Of a stretch of 17,161 nt of DNA, positions 5,848-12,084 are shown one piece after another. Each line of letters opens with the position of its first letter. Within the stretch, counting starts at the first letter, position 1. Under the pieces are notes generated by a model. The model made no database searches. It was given only the letters and a program-made list of their open reading frames with translations, and was not told the DNA's origin. The stretch comes from an uncultured Lachnospiraceae bacterium. Its GTDB lineage: Bacteria > Bacillota > Clostridia > Lachnospirales > Lachnospiraceae. Made by a program: the position numbers and the translations under genes. Location: NCBI GenBank assembly GCA_944376975.1, contig CALWEE010000012.1, positions 1 through 17,161 of the forward strand, given 5' to 3'.

Positions 5848-6459
5848 TCATCGGACCGTCAACGTGACACGCGCCGGATCCACGCCATACTGAGAAGATA
5901 TATCGGATTTCCACTGATCGATCTCCCCCTGGGGCACCCGGTCGGCCGCCTGGCTTTCCTCCGTCTCCGGCGTGACGCGCACCGGCTCCACCGGACGGAT
6001 CCCGGATGTCTCGCCGTCCGCGTCCCGCGCGCCATCGGGCAGGAGCAGTTCCGCCGACACCGCCTGTATCTGTCCATAACCTTCCCCGGACGCGTCTGTT
6101 TCCATGGTCAACGTACAGGAAACCACGGTCAAAGACTGGGATTCAAAATAGGCCACGATCTGCCGTCTTACCGTTTCTTCATAAGCGTCCGAAAAAAGAC
6201 TGTCTTCATCAAAAAGCTCACGGGACGCTTCCGCCTCCATGGACGAAAGTTTCAGATTTTCCTGAACGAAATTCCGGAATACCTTTTCATCCACACCCAA
6301 AAGCGAAAGGATGGGCGTACTGATCATGAGGATCAGTATAAGTCCCATAGCCAGACGGACATATTTTCTGTATTTATCCCGCGGGATCATCTGTTCCACC
6401 AATGTCATCACCAGCAAAAACGTGACGATCCCCATGATCCAGGACTTGAGCGCCTCCAT
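5848..6459 (-). CDS. spoIIIAF: Stage III sporulation protein AF (SpoIIIAF)
   Basis: The 203-residue protein starts MEALKSWIMGIVTFLLVMTL, with two transmembrane helices (about residues 8-25 and 37-54), the first followed by the family motif EQMIPRDKYRKYVRLAMGL. A soluble C-terminal domain follows, ending SSQYGVDPARVTLTVR. Its fold in Bacillus resembles ring-building domains of secretion systems. I chose ATG 6459 because it follows a purine-rich GGGGGGAAGAAG and aligns with family starts. A TTG nine codons earlier lies inside the end of spoIIIAE and lacks a ribosome binding site. A proline- and glutamate-rich stretch (about 145-180) separates the core from the C-terminal strand. Confidence 0.93.
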   Translation of the reverse strand: MEALKSWIMGIVTFLLVMTLVEQMIPRDKYRKYVRLAMGLILILMISTPILSLLGVDEKVFRNFVQENLKLSSMEAEASRELFDEDSLFSDAYEETVRRQIVAYFESQSLTVVSCTLTMETDASGEGYGQIQAVSAELLLPDGARDADGETSGIRPVEPVRVTPETEESQAADRVPQGEIDQWKSDISSQYGVDPARVTLTVR

Positions 6460-6475
6460 CTTCTTCCCCCCTGTC

Positions 6476-7603
6476 TCAGCTTCCAAGAAGCAGCCCCGAA
6501 GACGCGGTGATCATAGCCAGGGAAACGACGAAAAGGACAAAAACCGTCCCCAACATCCGCATGAGCAGGCAGATCCCCGCGGACACGCCGTGAAGGCAGC
6601 AGACCATCCGCTTATCTGCCGCCGGCTGCACCAACGCCTGCGCAAGCTGGTACATAAGCGCCATGCACCCGAGTTTGACCGCCGGAATGAGGAACATGAG
6701 CGCCAGGATAACGATCCCCGCCGCCCCGACGCTGTTTTTAATGACCGCCGCCCCTCCGGCCACGGTCTTTACCGCCGATTCCATGGCGTCACCCACGCCC
6801 GGGACCGCGAAAAGGATCCGGGCCGCCATGCCGTTTTTTACCGTGTCGAAAGCCGGAAGGACCATATTCTGGACCAGATTAAGTCCGAGGACAAGTCCAA
6901 GAATGGTCTTCAGCGTCCACCGGATCACCGTATGGAAAAAATCCGCTAGTTTGGACAGATGTTCTTCCCGGGACAACTGATCGATCAGGCTGACCAGCAC
7001 ATAAACGTGGATCAGTTTCAATACGCCCCGGGTGATGATCCATTCCAGAGCCGTCAGCAGAACGAGCATGAACTGCTGATAGAGAGCCGCCGTGGTCAGA
7101 TGCCCCGCCAGCGTCAGGGAAAGGCAAAATGTGGGGACCAGCGCGGACATGAATTTCAGCATATTTCCCATCAGATTTTCCGCCAGCGAAACAGCCGTAT
7201 GAAAGGAAGCTAAAAGCAGGGCGAACATGACCATATACGTCAGGTAAAATCCCGTTTCCGCTATGGAACCTCTGGAAAACGCCATGGAAAAACTGGTAAA
7301 GACCGAACTGATCAGGACGATGCCGATCATCTGTCCCATGGCTTTCCGGTTGAAGGTCAGTTCATAAAACAGCCGGTCCGCCACATAATCTTTCACCCCG
7401 GAAAAAATATCCCGGACCGATCCGGAGGAAAACGACATCACCAGATCCGCGAACGTTATCCTGTCGTCTTCCGGCAGCATGTCCGCCACGGCTTCTTCCA
7501 CCTGGGAATAATCCAGGGCATCCGCCCCGTCCCCTGTTTCCGCGCGCGCCAAAATACCTGGGCTAAACAGGAGGAAGCACAGGATAAAGAGAAGCGGCCG
7601 CAT
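6476..7603 (-). CDS. spoIIIAE: Stage III sporulation protein AE (SpoIIIAE)
   Basis: This 375-residue polytopic membrane protein has a likely signal peptide (MRPLLFILCFLLFSPGILARA, cut near residue 21). A short extracytoplasmic region containing DYSQVEEAVADMLPEDDRITF follows, then about seven to eight hydrophobic segments. Conserved SpoIIIAE stretches include GMAARILFAVPGVGDAMESA and the loop VKTVAGGAAVIKNSVGAAGI. It is the large membrane component of the SpoIIIA complex, possibly its core export subunit by analogy with secretion systems. The ATG at 7603 lies 4 nt after the spoIIIAD stop. Its ribosome binding site, GGAG, lies within the last codons of spoIIIAD, which suggests coupled translation. 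Confidence 0.94.
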   Translation of the reverse strand: MRPLLFILCFLLFSPGILARAETGDGADALDYSQVEEAVADMLPEDDRITFADLVMSFSSGSVRDIFSGVKDYVADRLFYELTFNRKAMGQMIGIVLISSVFTSFSMAFSRGSIAETGFYLTYMVMFALLLASFHTAVSLAENLMGNMLKFMSALVPTFCLSLTLAGHLTTAALYQQFMLVLLTALEWIITRGVLKLIHVYVLVSLIDQLSREEHLSKLADFFHTVIRWTLKTILGLVLGLNLVQNMVLPAFDTVKNGMAARILFAVPGVGDAMESAVKTVAGGAAVIKNSVGAAGIVILALMFLIPAVKLGCMALMYQLAQALVQPAADKRMVCCLHGVSAGICLLMRMLGTVFVLFVVSLAMITASSGLLLGS

Positions 7604-7607
7604 CCGT

Positions 7608-7988
7608 TCACTCCATAAACTGCCGGACCGTATCCAAAAGGGCTGTCAGGACCGGCAGACTCATGACCAGTATGGACAGTTTCCCGAACATCTCGATCTG
7701 GGAGGCGATGCCGCGGTATCCGGCGTCCCGGCAAAGATCCGACGAAAACTCACTGATGTAGGCGATGCCCACCACTTTGACCACCACCGACACGTACGAA
7801 AGATTGACCGACAGGTACTGGCTTATCTTTTCGATCTCCGATAAGATGACTTGCAGACGGGTCACGGAAAAGCCGAATATGAGCACGCCCGCGGCAACCC
7901 CGATGAAAACCGCGTACTCCGGCTGGACGCTTTTTAATTTTATGGCGATGAGCACCGCAGCGATGCCCAGCAAAGCGATTTTTGCCAT
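7608..7988 (-). CDS. spoIIIAD: Stage III sporulation protein AD (SpoIIIAD)
   Basis: The 126-residue membrane protein has hydrophobic helices at about residues 2-16, 25-45 and 102-118. The conserved family core is KVVGIAYISEFSSDLCRDAG (about 71-90), followed by GIASQIEMFGKLSILVMSLP. With SpoIIIAC it forms small inner-membrane subunits of the SpoIIIA complex. The ATG at 7988 has GGGAGA upstream. The gene lies 17 nt after spoIIIAC and 4 nt before spoIIIAE. Confidence 0.95.
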   Translation of the reverse strand: MAKIALLGIAAVLIAIKLKSVQPEYAVFIGVAAGVLIFGFSVTRLQVILSEIEKISQYLSVNLSYVSVVVKVVGIAYISEFSSDLCRDAGYRGIASQIEMFGKLSILVMSLPVLTALLDTVRQFME

Positions 7989-8005
7989 AGACTCTCCCTT
8001 TCTTC

Positions 8006-8200
8006 CTAAAGGGCAAACATCTGCTCGATGGTCTGGAATAATTCATAAATATACGGCACGATCCACAAAAGGACGAGGATCAGGCCGGCAAGGCTGATGA
8101 GAAAGGCCTGTTCCTCCCGCCCCGAATGTTTCAGCACCTGATTCAGGATGGAGACGAGTATGCCTACCGCGGCGATCCGGAATATGATCTGTATGGACAC
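8006..8200 (-). CDS. spoIIIAC: Stage III sporulation protein AC (SpoIIIAC)
   Basis: The 64-residue protein consists of two transmembrane helices (about residues 5-22 and 33-53) around the conserved charged turn LNQVLKHSGREEQAFLISLA. The length and the paired-helix design are typical of SpoIIIAC, a small membrane subunit of the mother-cell channel complex. The start is GTG at 8200, six bases after AGGAGGTG. It lies between spoIIIAB and spoIIIAD in the standard order. Confidence 0.95.
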   Translation of the reverse strand: MSIQIIFRIAAVGILVSILNQVLKHSGREEQAFLISLAGLILVLLWIVPYIYELFQTIEQMFAL

Positions 8201-8224
8201 CTGGCACCTCCTCTTTCCATCCCT

Positions 8225-8734
8225 TTACAACAACACGATGACTAGAAAAACGCCGGCCGAAAATCCCAGGGTCTGGTACAGCCGGACGCGCTCCGGCGCC
8301 GTCTGTTTCAGGTAGCGGACCCTTTCTTCCAGTTCCCGGATACATCCGTCCAGAGCCCGGACACGCACCTGATCGTCCATTACGCCGATAAAGGCTCCCA
8401 GTTCACGGATGATGGCCGCGTCTTCGCCGCGCAGCGTCCGTTCCGCCGACGCCCGCCACACGCTTTCACCGCTTTCGGCATTGCCGTCTTTAAGTCCGGC
8501 CGCCAGTTCCCGGTAAAAATCGGCGACCTCCCTCCGGCAGACCCGGTAGCTGATCTCCTCCGCCGCCTCCGGTATCGTCAGTCGGTAACTGACGATCTGG
8601 TTTTTAAAAAGCATCAGGCTTTGGCTAAAAACCTGGAGAAGAACGATCCTTTCTTTCAGGACGAACGCCCGCGAAAATCCCCAGCAGCCGCAGCCCGCGA
8701 TGACCAGGCACATGCCCGCGATCTTCAGCCACAC
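8225..8734 (-). CDS. spoIIIAB: Stage III sporulation protein AB (SpoIIIAB)
   Basis: The 169-residue protein has an N-terminal transmembrane helix (about residues 3-20), a charged alpha-helical cytoplasmic part, and a C-terminal hydrophobic helix (about 152-169, LGFSAGVFLVIVLL). Family motifs include LLQVFSQSLMLFKNQIVSYR, RTLRGEDAAIIRELGAFIG and the RVRLYQTLGF run before the last helix. SpoIIIAB resembles GspF-type platform proteins of type II secretion and is thought to partner the ATPase SpoIIIAA. The start is GTG at 8734, with GGGAGG five bases upstream. It overlaps the end of spoIIIAA by 10 bp, so the two are probably translationally coupled. Confidence 0.94.
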   Translation of the reverse strand: MWLKIAGMCLVIAGCGCWGFSRAFVLKERIVLLQVFSQSLMLFKNQIVSYRLTIPEAAEEISYRVCRREVADFYRELAAGLKDGNAESGESVWRASAERTLRGEDAAIIRELGAFIGVMDDQVRVRALDGCIRELEERVRYLKQTAPERVRLYQTLGFSAGVFLVIVLL

Positions 8735-9684
8735 ATATACCTCCCGGAGCTTCGCTCCATACCGTTTTCCCCGATCACGTCCGGGATCCGGTCAAACGTT
8801 TTTTTATCGGACAACACAACATATTTTTCAAACGGCGGCTTCCCGCGCCCGGCGGCAAAAAAACGCCGGTCGGCGTCTTCCCTGCCCTGTCCGTGCATGG
8901 TTGCGATCACCCGACAGCCGCAGGCCGCCGCTTCCAGGACCGCCTCCATGTCCCGGTCGCCGCCCAGCTCATCCACCGCGATCACCTGAGGCGACATGGT
9001 CCGGATCAGCCGGGTCACGCCCATCGCTTTCGGGCAGTTATCCATCACGTCGGTCCTTATGCCCAGGTCGTTTTGCGCGACGCCCTGGTAACAGGCTCCG
9101 ATCTCGGACCGTTCATCGGCCACGCCCACCGTCATGCCTTCCACATAGCCCAACCCGTCCAAAAATCCTCCGTTGGACAGCAGGCGGACAATGTCTCTTA
9201 ACAAGGTAGTCTTCCCGCAGCCGGGCGGCGCGACGATCAATGTATGGCACAGGCTGTTTTCGCAAAACAGCCGGGGAAGGACTTTCGCGCCGCAGCCGGG
9301 GACTTGATGGGCGATACGGATATTCAGCGAAGAAATATGACGTATGCCGTCCACCTGGCCGTCTTTTACGACCATCTGGCCGCACAGGCCGACCCGATGT
9401 CCGCCTTTGATCGTCAGGAATCCCTGACGCATTTCATCCGCGTACGCGTAGAGGGAATACTGGCACAGCCGGTCCAGGGTTTCTTTCACATCCGGCGCGT
9501 TCACCCGAAGGCCCGCCTCCAAAGTTTTGGTCATCCTCCCCTGCTCATCCACGCCATATTCCCGGTTTTTAAACCGGATGAGCAAAGGCCTGCCGGCCCT
9601 CAGACGTATCTCCTGAAGATCGGGCAGCGCTTTCAGGACCGGCGCCAGTGCCCGGCCAAGTCTTTGGGAAAACATGCGCTCCAT
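8725..9684 (-). CDS. spoIIIAA: Stage III sporulation protein AA, secretion-type ATPase (SpoIIIAA)
   Basis: The 319-residue protein carries a Walker A motif (APPGCGKTTLLRDIVR, about residues 159-174), a Walker B motif (VIAVDELGGDRDMEAV), the arginine-rich GVADERSEIGACYQG segment between them, and ATMHGQGREDADRR after. These mark the type II/IV secretion-like ATPase SpoIIIAA, which works in the mother cell with the SpoIIIA membrane subunits and is needed for sigma-G activity in the forespore. I chose ATG 9684, seven bases after AGGTGG, which gives a family-typical length. The reading frame stays open further upstream only by running through the pspC terminator and pspC itself. It is the first gene of a seven-gene operon. 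Confidence 0.94.
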   Translation of the reverse strand: MERMFSQRLGRALAPVLKALPDLQEIRLRAGRPLLIRFKNREYGVDEQGRMTKTLEAGLRVNAPDVKETLDRLCQYSLYAYADEMRQGFLTIKGGHRVGLCGQMVVKDGQVDGIRHISSLNIRIAHQVPGCGAKVLPRLFCENSLCHTLIVAPPGCGKTTLLRDIVRLLSNGGFLDGLGYVEGMTVGVADERSEIGACYQGVAQNDLGIRTDVMDNCPKAMGVTRLIRTMSPQVIAVDELGGDRDMEAVLEAAACGCRVIATMHGQGREDADRRFFAAGRGKPPFEKYVVLSDKKTFDRIPDVIGENGMERSSGRYMCG

Positions 9685-9703
9685 ACCATCACCACCTGTG
9701 ATT

Positions 9704-9730
9704 AATATATGTGGACAAACCAGATTTAGA
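9704..9730 (-). promoter_or_regulatory. Possible sigma-E promoter of the spoIIIA operon
   Basis: On the minus strand CATATATT (9704-9711) matches the sigma-E -10 consensus CATACAnT at 7 of 8 positions and lies about 20 nt before the spoIIIAA start. The best upstream element, TCTAAAT (9724-9730), is a poor -35 match and the spacer is only 12 nt. Position and -10 support the call, but the -35 is weak. Confidence 0.35.
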
Positions 9731-9748
9731 ACCGGGACGAAAACGCGA

Positions 9749-9792
9749 AAAACGGAAGCCTTTCCATATGCCCGATGGAATGCTTCCGTTTT
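9749..9792 (-). terminator. Terminator of the padR-pspC operon
   Basis: AAAACGGAAGC (9749-9759) pairs with GCTTCCGTTTT (9782-9792). Inside, TTCCAT (9762-9767) pairs with ATGGAA (9775-9780) around a 7-nt loop, leaving a small bulge. On the minus strand the stem runs into TTTTTCGCGTTTTC, a good termination tail. It lies 26 nt after the pspC stop and isolates spoIIIAA from the upstream operon. The plus-strand tail is TTTTCATT, so it may work both ways. Confidence 0.85.
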
Positions 9793-9818
9793 CATTCGGT
9801 TAAAATACGTTTTCCTGA

Positions 9819-10013
9819 CTATCGCCAGGGTTCCGGCGGCATGATCAGAGCCGCGATGATATAAACCGGTATGCCTGACCCGCCGGCGAACACAAGGATG
9901 ACCGCCAGCAGGCGGATGAGCGTCGGGTCCACGTTCAGGTATTCGCCGATGCCCCCGCAGACGCCCCATATCATCTTGTTCTCACGGGAACGATATAACT
10001 TTTTTGATGACAC
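9819..10013 (-). CDS. PspC domain protein
   Basis: The 64-residue protein is a single PspC domain: a basic start (KKLYRSRENKMIWGVCGG), then IGEYLNVDPTLIRLLAVIL leading into the transmembrane helix (about residues 34-58), and a short tail (MPPEPWR). PspC proteins sense or signal membrane and envelope stress; stand-alone domains of this size are common in Firmicutes. The start is GTG at 10013 with a purine-rich GAGGGGGAG upstream. It lies 15 nt after the DUF4097 gene and is the last gene of the padR operon, before a strong terminator. This pairing suggests a membrane-linked role for the whole operon. Confidence 0.93.
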   Translation of the reverse strand: MSSKKLYRSRENKMIWGVCGGIGEYLNVDPTLIRLLAVILVFAGGSGIPVYIIAALIMPPEPWR

Positions 10014-10028
10014 GTCATCTCCCCCTCT

Positions 10029-10877
10029 TTATCTGAAGCTCAGAGCCACGTAACCCACGTCGCAACGCAGTTCCCAGTCTTTGTCCGCGCCGTTGTCCAG
10101 CCGTTCATCCACGGACAGGCCGTCGTAATTTTTATCGCCGACAAAAACCCGGCCCACATCGTTTTCTATAGAATAATTATAATCGGATTCCTGTCCTTCT
10201 GTCAATCCGATCTCGATCTTCCCGATATCCACGTCGGCGTATCCGTGCCGGTCCACGCTTCCTTCAAACCGGATAGCGCCCACATCACATTCCATGGAAA
10301 CATCCCTGGCCTTTACGCGGGAAACATCGATCTTTCCCGCGTCCACGTCCAACGTAAGGCTATCGCAGGAAAAAGGAACGTCTGACGTCAGCGCGCCCGC
10401 GTCCGTCTGAAGGTCCGCGGCTGTCAGATGGATATCTTTCGGCAGATAAAGCGTGGCTTTCCTGCCGCTTTTCGTCCAGTCGCCTTCTTCGTATATCACG
10501 AGACGGCCCTCTTTATAGTCCCACAAAAAATCATCGCCGTCGACGCTGCCCAGTTCCAGGGATACCTGCCCGTCGTCCGGGTTTTCCTTTATATCCAGGC
10601 TGGCGGATTCCAGGTCCACCACCACGTGGGTCAGACTGTCCGCCGACAGATCGAAAGAACCTTTATTATAAGCGCCATGATCGTTCGCGTCCACTTCAAA
10701 CGAAGCCGCGTCGTCATCGCCCCAGTGGAACGGATAAATGGTGAATTCCCCCTCGAAAACCATCCGGCGAAGATCGGCGAAGGTCATGCCCATACATACG
10801 CTGATGACGCACAGGCAGATACCCAAAGCCGCCAGTATGCCGGAAAGGATCAGCAGGATCTTCGTTGACTTTCTCAT
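10029..10877 (-). CDS. DUF4097-type membrane-anchored beta-strand repeat protein
   Basis: The 282-residue protein has a basic start (MRKSTK), one transmembrane helix (about residues 7-30), and a large extracytoplasmic domain rich in short beta strands. Strand-turn repeats of the form D-V/A-G-x-I/V recur: DVDAGKIDVS, CDVGAIRFEG, DVDIGKIEIG, NDVGRVFVG and CDVGYVALSF at the very C-terminus. This is the DUF4097 pattern, probably a right-handed parallel beta fold. The start at 10877 overlaps the stop of the previous gene as ATGA, so translation is coupled. An in-frame extension 19 codons upstream would sit inside that gene and is rejected. Biochemical function is unknown; genomic company (PadR, DUF1700, PspC) points to the cell envelope. 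Confidence 0.85.
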   Translation of the reverse strand: MRKSTKILLILSGILAALGICLCVISVCMGMTFADLRRMVFEGEFTIYPFHWGDDDAASFEVDANDHGAYNKGSFDLSADSLTHVVVDLESASLDIKENPDDGQVSLELGSVDGDDFLWDYKEGRLVIYEEGDWTKSGRKATLYLPKDIHLTAADLQTDAGALTSDVPFSCDSLTLDVDAGKIDVSRVKARDVSMECDVGAIRFEGSVDRHGYADVDIGKIEIGLTEGQESDYNYSIENDVGRVFVGDKNYDGLSVDERLDNGADKDWELRCDVGYVALSFR

Positions 10878-11560
10878 GCCATCTCGCCTCCTCTCCGGAA
10901 CAGCCTGCGCGTCAGTCGGGCAATACCTCTGCACATCCAGGGTATGAGCCTGAACAGCCAGATCGTAAAGATCAGGGCCAGGATACCCAGCGCGACGATC
11001 AAAAGCCCGACGCCCAGCAGCAATACGCCCGCGGGCATGAATACAGTCATTTTAAAGATGCCGTAGACAAAGATGGCGATGCCGGACAAGAACACGGCCA
11101 CTGCCGCCGCGCCGATGCCGATGAACAGGCCGGCTATCCCAAGCAGAAGGCCCAGAACGGCCGCGCCGGCGGCTAAGATCATGGAACCCGCCACCGGAAG
11201 GCCGAGAATGCACAGGCCGATGATCAGTATGATCTTGCCCACCGAGGCCGGATCTTTTTCTTCTTTCCGGTCGGTCTGCCGCCTGTCGCTTCCCTCTTCC
11301 TCCCCAAAGGGGTGTCGGCTGTCGGTCTCCTCCCTGAAGGTCTGCCGCCTGTCGGCCCCATCTTCCTCTCCGTTCAGCGACCGCCGTATGGACGCCGCGA
11401 CCACCTCCGGCGACTCCAGGATGCCGTCCACATCATCGGAAGGCAGAAGCCCGGCGTCGTCCATATACGCCTGATAGTAATCCAGGGCGTCCTGCCGCTC
11501 CTGTTCGCTTATATCCCGCAGCAGATATTCCAGCTTCTCCAAAAACTCTTTCCGCGTCAT
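10874..11560 (-). CDS. DUF1700 family membrane protein
   Basis: The 228-residue protein opens with the DUF1700 helical domain (MTRKEFLEKLEYLLRDISEQ, DALDYYQAYMDDAG, and ILESPEVVAASIRRSL, residues 1-62). A charged, repetitive linker (about 66-103) follows, then a glycine- and alanine-rich membrane part with several helices (about 109-205), and a basic tail (GIARLTRRLFRRGGEMA). DUF1700 proteins usually stand between a padR gene and a DUF4097 gene, as here. Its ATG at 11560 overlaps the padR stop and its stop overlaps the next ATG, both as ATGA, which implies tight translational coupling and fixed stoichiometry. Molecular function is unknown. DRRQT is repeated in the linker 22 residues apart. 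Confidence 0.87.
   Translation of the reverse strand: MTRKEFLEKLEYLLRDISEQERQDALDYYQAYMDDAGLLPSDDVDGILESPEVVAASIRRSLNGEEDGADRRQTFREETDSRHPFGEEEGSDRRQTDRKEEKDPASVGKIILIIGLCILGLPVAGSMILAAGAAVLGLLLGIAGLFIGIGAAAVAVFLSGIAIFVYGIFKMTVFMPAGVLLLGVGLLIVALGILALIFTIWLFRLIPWMCRGIARLTRRLFRRGGEMA
11273..11354. repeat. In-frame degenerate repeat in the DUF1700 linker
   Basis: GGTCTGCCGCCTGTCG occurs exactly at 11273-11288 and 11339-11354, 66 bp (22 codons) apart, encoding DRRQT both times. A degenerate third copy between them encodes DSRHP, with acidic FREE and FGEEE runs following. This is a low-complexity charged linker that probably grew by slippage or duplication. Confidence 0.75.
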
Positions 11561-11886
11561 GGCCTCACCGCCTCCTTTCCCTCAAACAACCGGGTGATCT
11601 TTTCCGAATAGCGTTTCCACTCGCTCCTCAAAAGGTCCAGATGGGCAAGCCCGGACGGAGTTACCCGATAATAACGCCGGTTTCGACCGCCGAACTGGAT
11701 ATCATAAACTTCCAGGCAGCCGTCCTTTTGCAGTCTTCTCAGTACCGGATACAATGTGGATTCTGAAATGTCGATGATCTGACGCACATCCTGAGTGATC
11801 TTATAGCCGTATGTCCCGTCTTTTTCCCGGGACACGACAGAAAGTACGATGGCATCAAGCAAAGCCGCGCCTGTATTAAAAACCAT
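11557..11886 (-). CDS. PadR family transcriptional regulator
   Basis: The 109-residue protein is a single winged-helix PadR domain: ALLDAIVLSVVSREKDGTYGY, then KITQDVRQIIDISESTLYPVLRRL with the recognition helix, then the wing (GCLEVYDIQFGGRNRRYYRV) and a C-terminal dimerisation helix (TPSGLAHLDLLRSEWKRYSE). Small PadR regulators of this kind usually repress their own operon and respond to small molecules or membrane stress. I chose ATG 11886, preceded by GAGGAG; the open frame upstream overlaps the promoter. It is the first gene of the padR-DUF1700-DUF4097-pspC operon, and an AT-rich palindrome lies over its promoter. Confidence 0.93.
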   Translation of the reverse strand: MVFNTGAALLDAIVLSVVSREKDGTYGYKITQDVRQIIDISESTLYPVLRRLQKDGCLEVYDIQFGGRNRRYYRVTPSGLAHLDLLRSEWKRYSEKITRLFEGKEAVRP

Positions 11887-11935
11887 TCCGCCAACTCCTC
11901 TCTTTTCCGGATCTTCATATTGTTTTCTTCGCCAT

Positions 11936-11964
11936 ATTATACATAATATAATATTACCTGTCAA
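11936..11964 (-). promoter_or_regulatory. Perfect-consensus promoter of the padR operon
   Basis: On the minus strand TTGACA (11959-11964) and TATAAT (11936-11941) are separated by exactly 17 nt, so all 12 consensus bases match. So strong a core promoter in front of a repressor gene suggests that it is normally held down, here probably by PadR itself at the overlapping palindrome. Confidence 0.88.
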
Positions 11965-11977
11965 CACATATTATATT
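11945..11977. promoter_or_regulatory. Candidate PadR operator: 10-bp inverted repeat over the -35 box
   Basis: AATATAATAT (11945-11954) and ATATTATATT (11968-11977) are perfect reverse complements around a 13-bp centre that contains the -35 box TTGACA. A further TATAAT-type half-site covers the -10. PadR proteins bind AT-rich dyads at their own promoters, so this is the natural operator. AT-rich palindromes also arise by chance, so the assignment is not certain. Confidence 0.65.
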
Positions 11978-12020
11978 AAAAAAATCTTACAAAGACCTTC
12001 CTGTCCAGAGCCAGCTCGAG

Positions 12021-12026
12021 TATAAT
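12021..12026 (+). promoter_or_regulatory. Possible -10 box for the GH2-transporter operon
   Basis: A perfect TATAAT lies 58 nt before the chosen GH2 start. No good -35 box is seen at 15-19 nt upstream (TTCCTG at 17 nt is poor). If used, the promoter probably needs an activator, or escapes repression in the region shared with the divergent padR operon. Confidence 0.4.
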
Positions 12027-12084
12027 AAAAAATATGACAGTACCTTTCAACACGACCGATCTTTTACATAATGAGGTATGCTCC

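Noticed and set aside
6460..6486. TTG start for spoIIIAF nine codons upstream
   Set aside because: It lies within the last codons of spoIIIAE and has no ribosome binding site; ATG 6459 follows a purine-rich one.
6311..6949. 212-codon open frame on the plus strand across spoIIIAF/spoIIIAE
   Set aside because: It is antisense to two conserved sporulation genes, with no recognisable family or ribosome binding site.
9685..9969. N-terminal extension of spoIIIAA
   Set aside because: It would run through the pspC terminator and overlap pspC, and it lacks family homology. ATG 9684 gives the normal length and has a ribosome binding site.
12034..12084. ATG 12034 as the GH2 start
   Set aside because: It coincides with the predicted transcript start and has no ribosome binding site; ATG 12085 is preceded by GAGG at good spacing.
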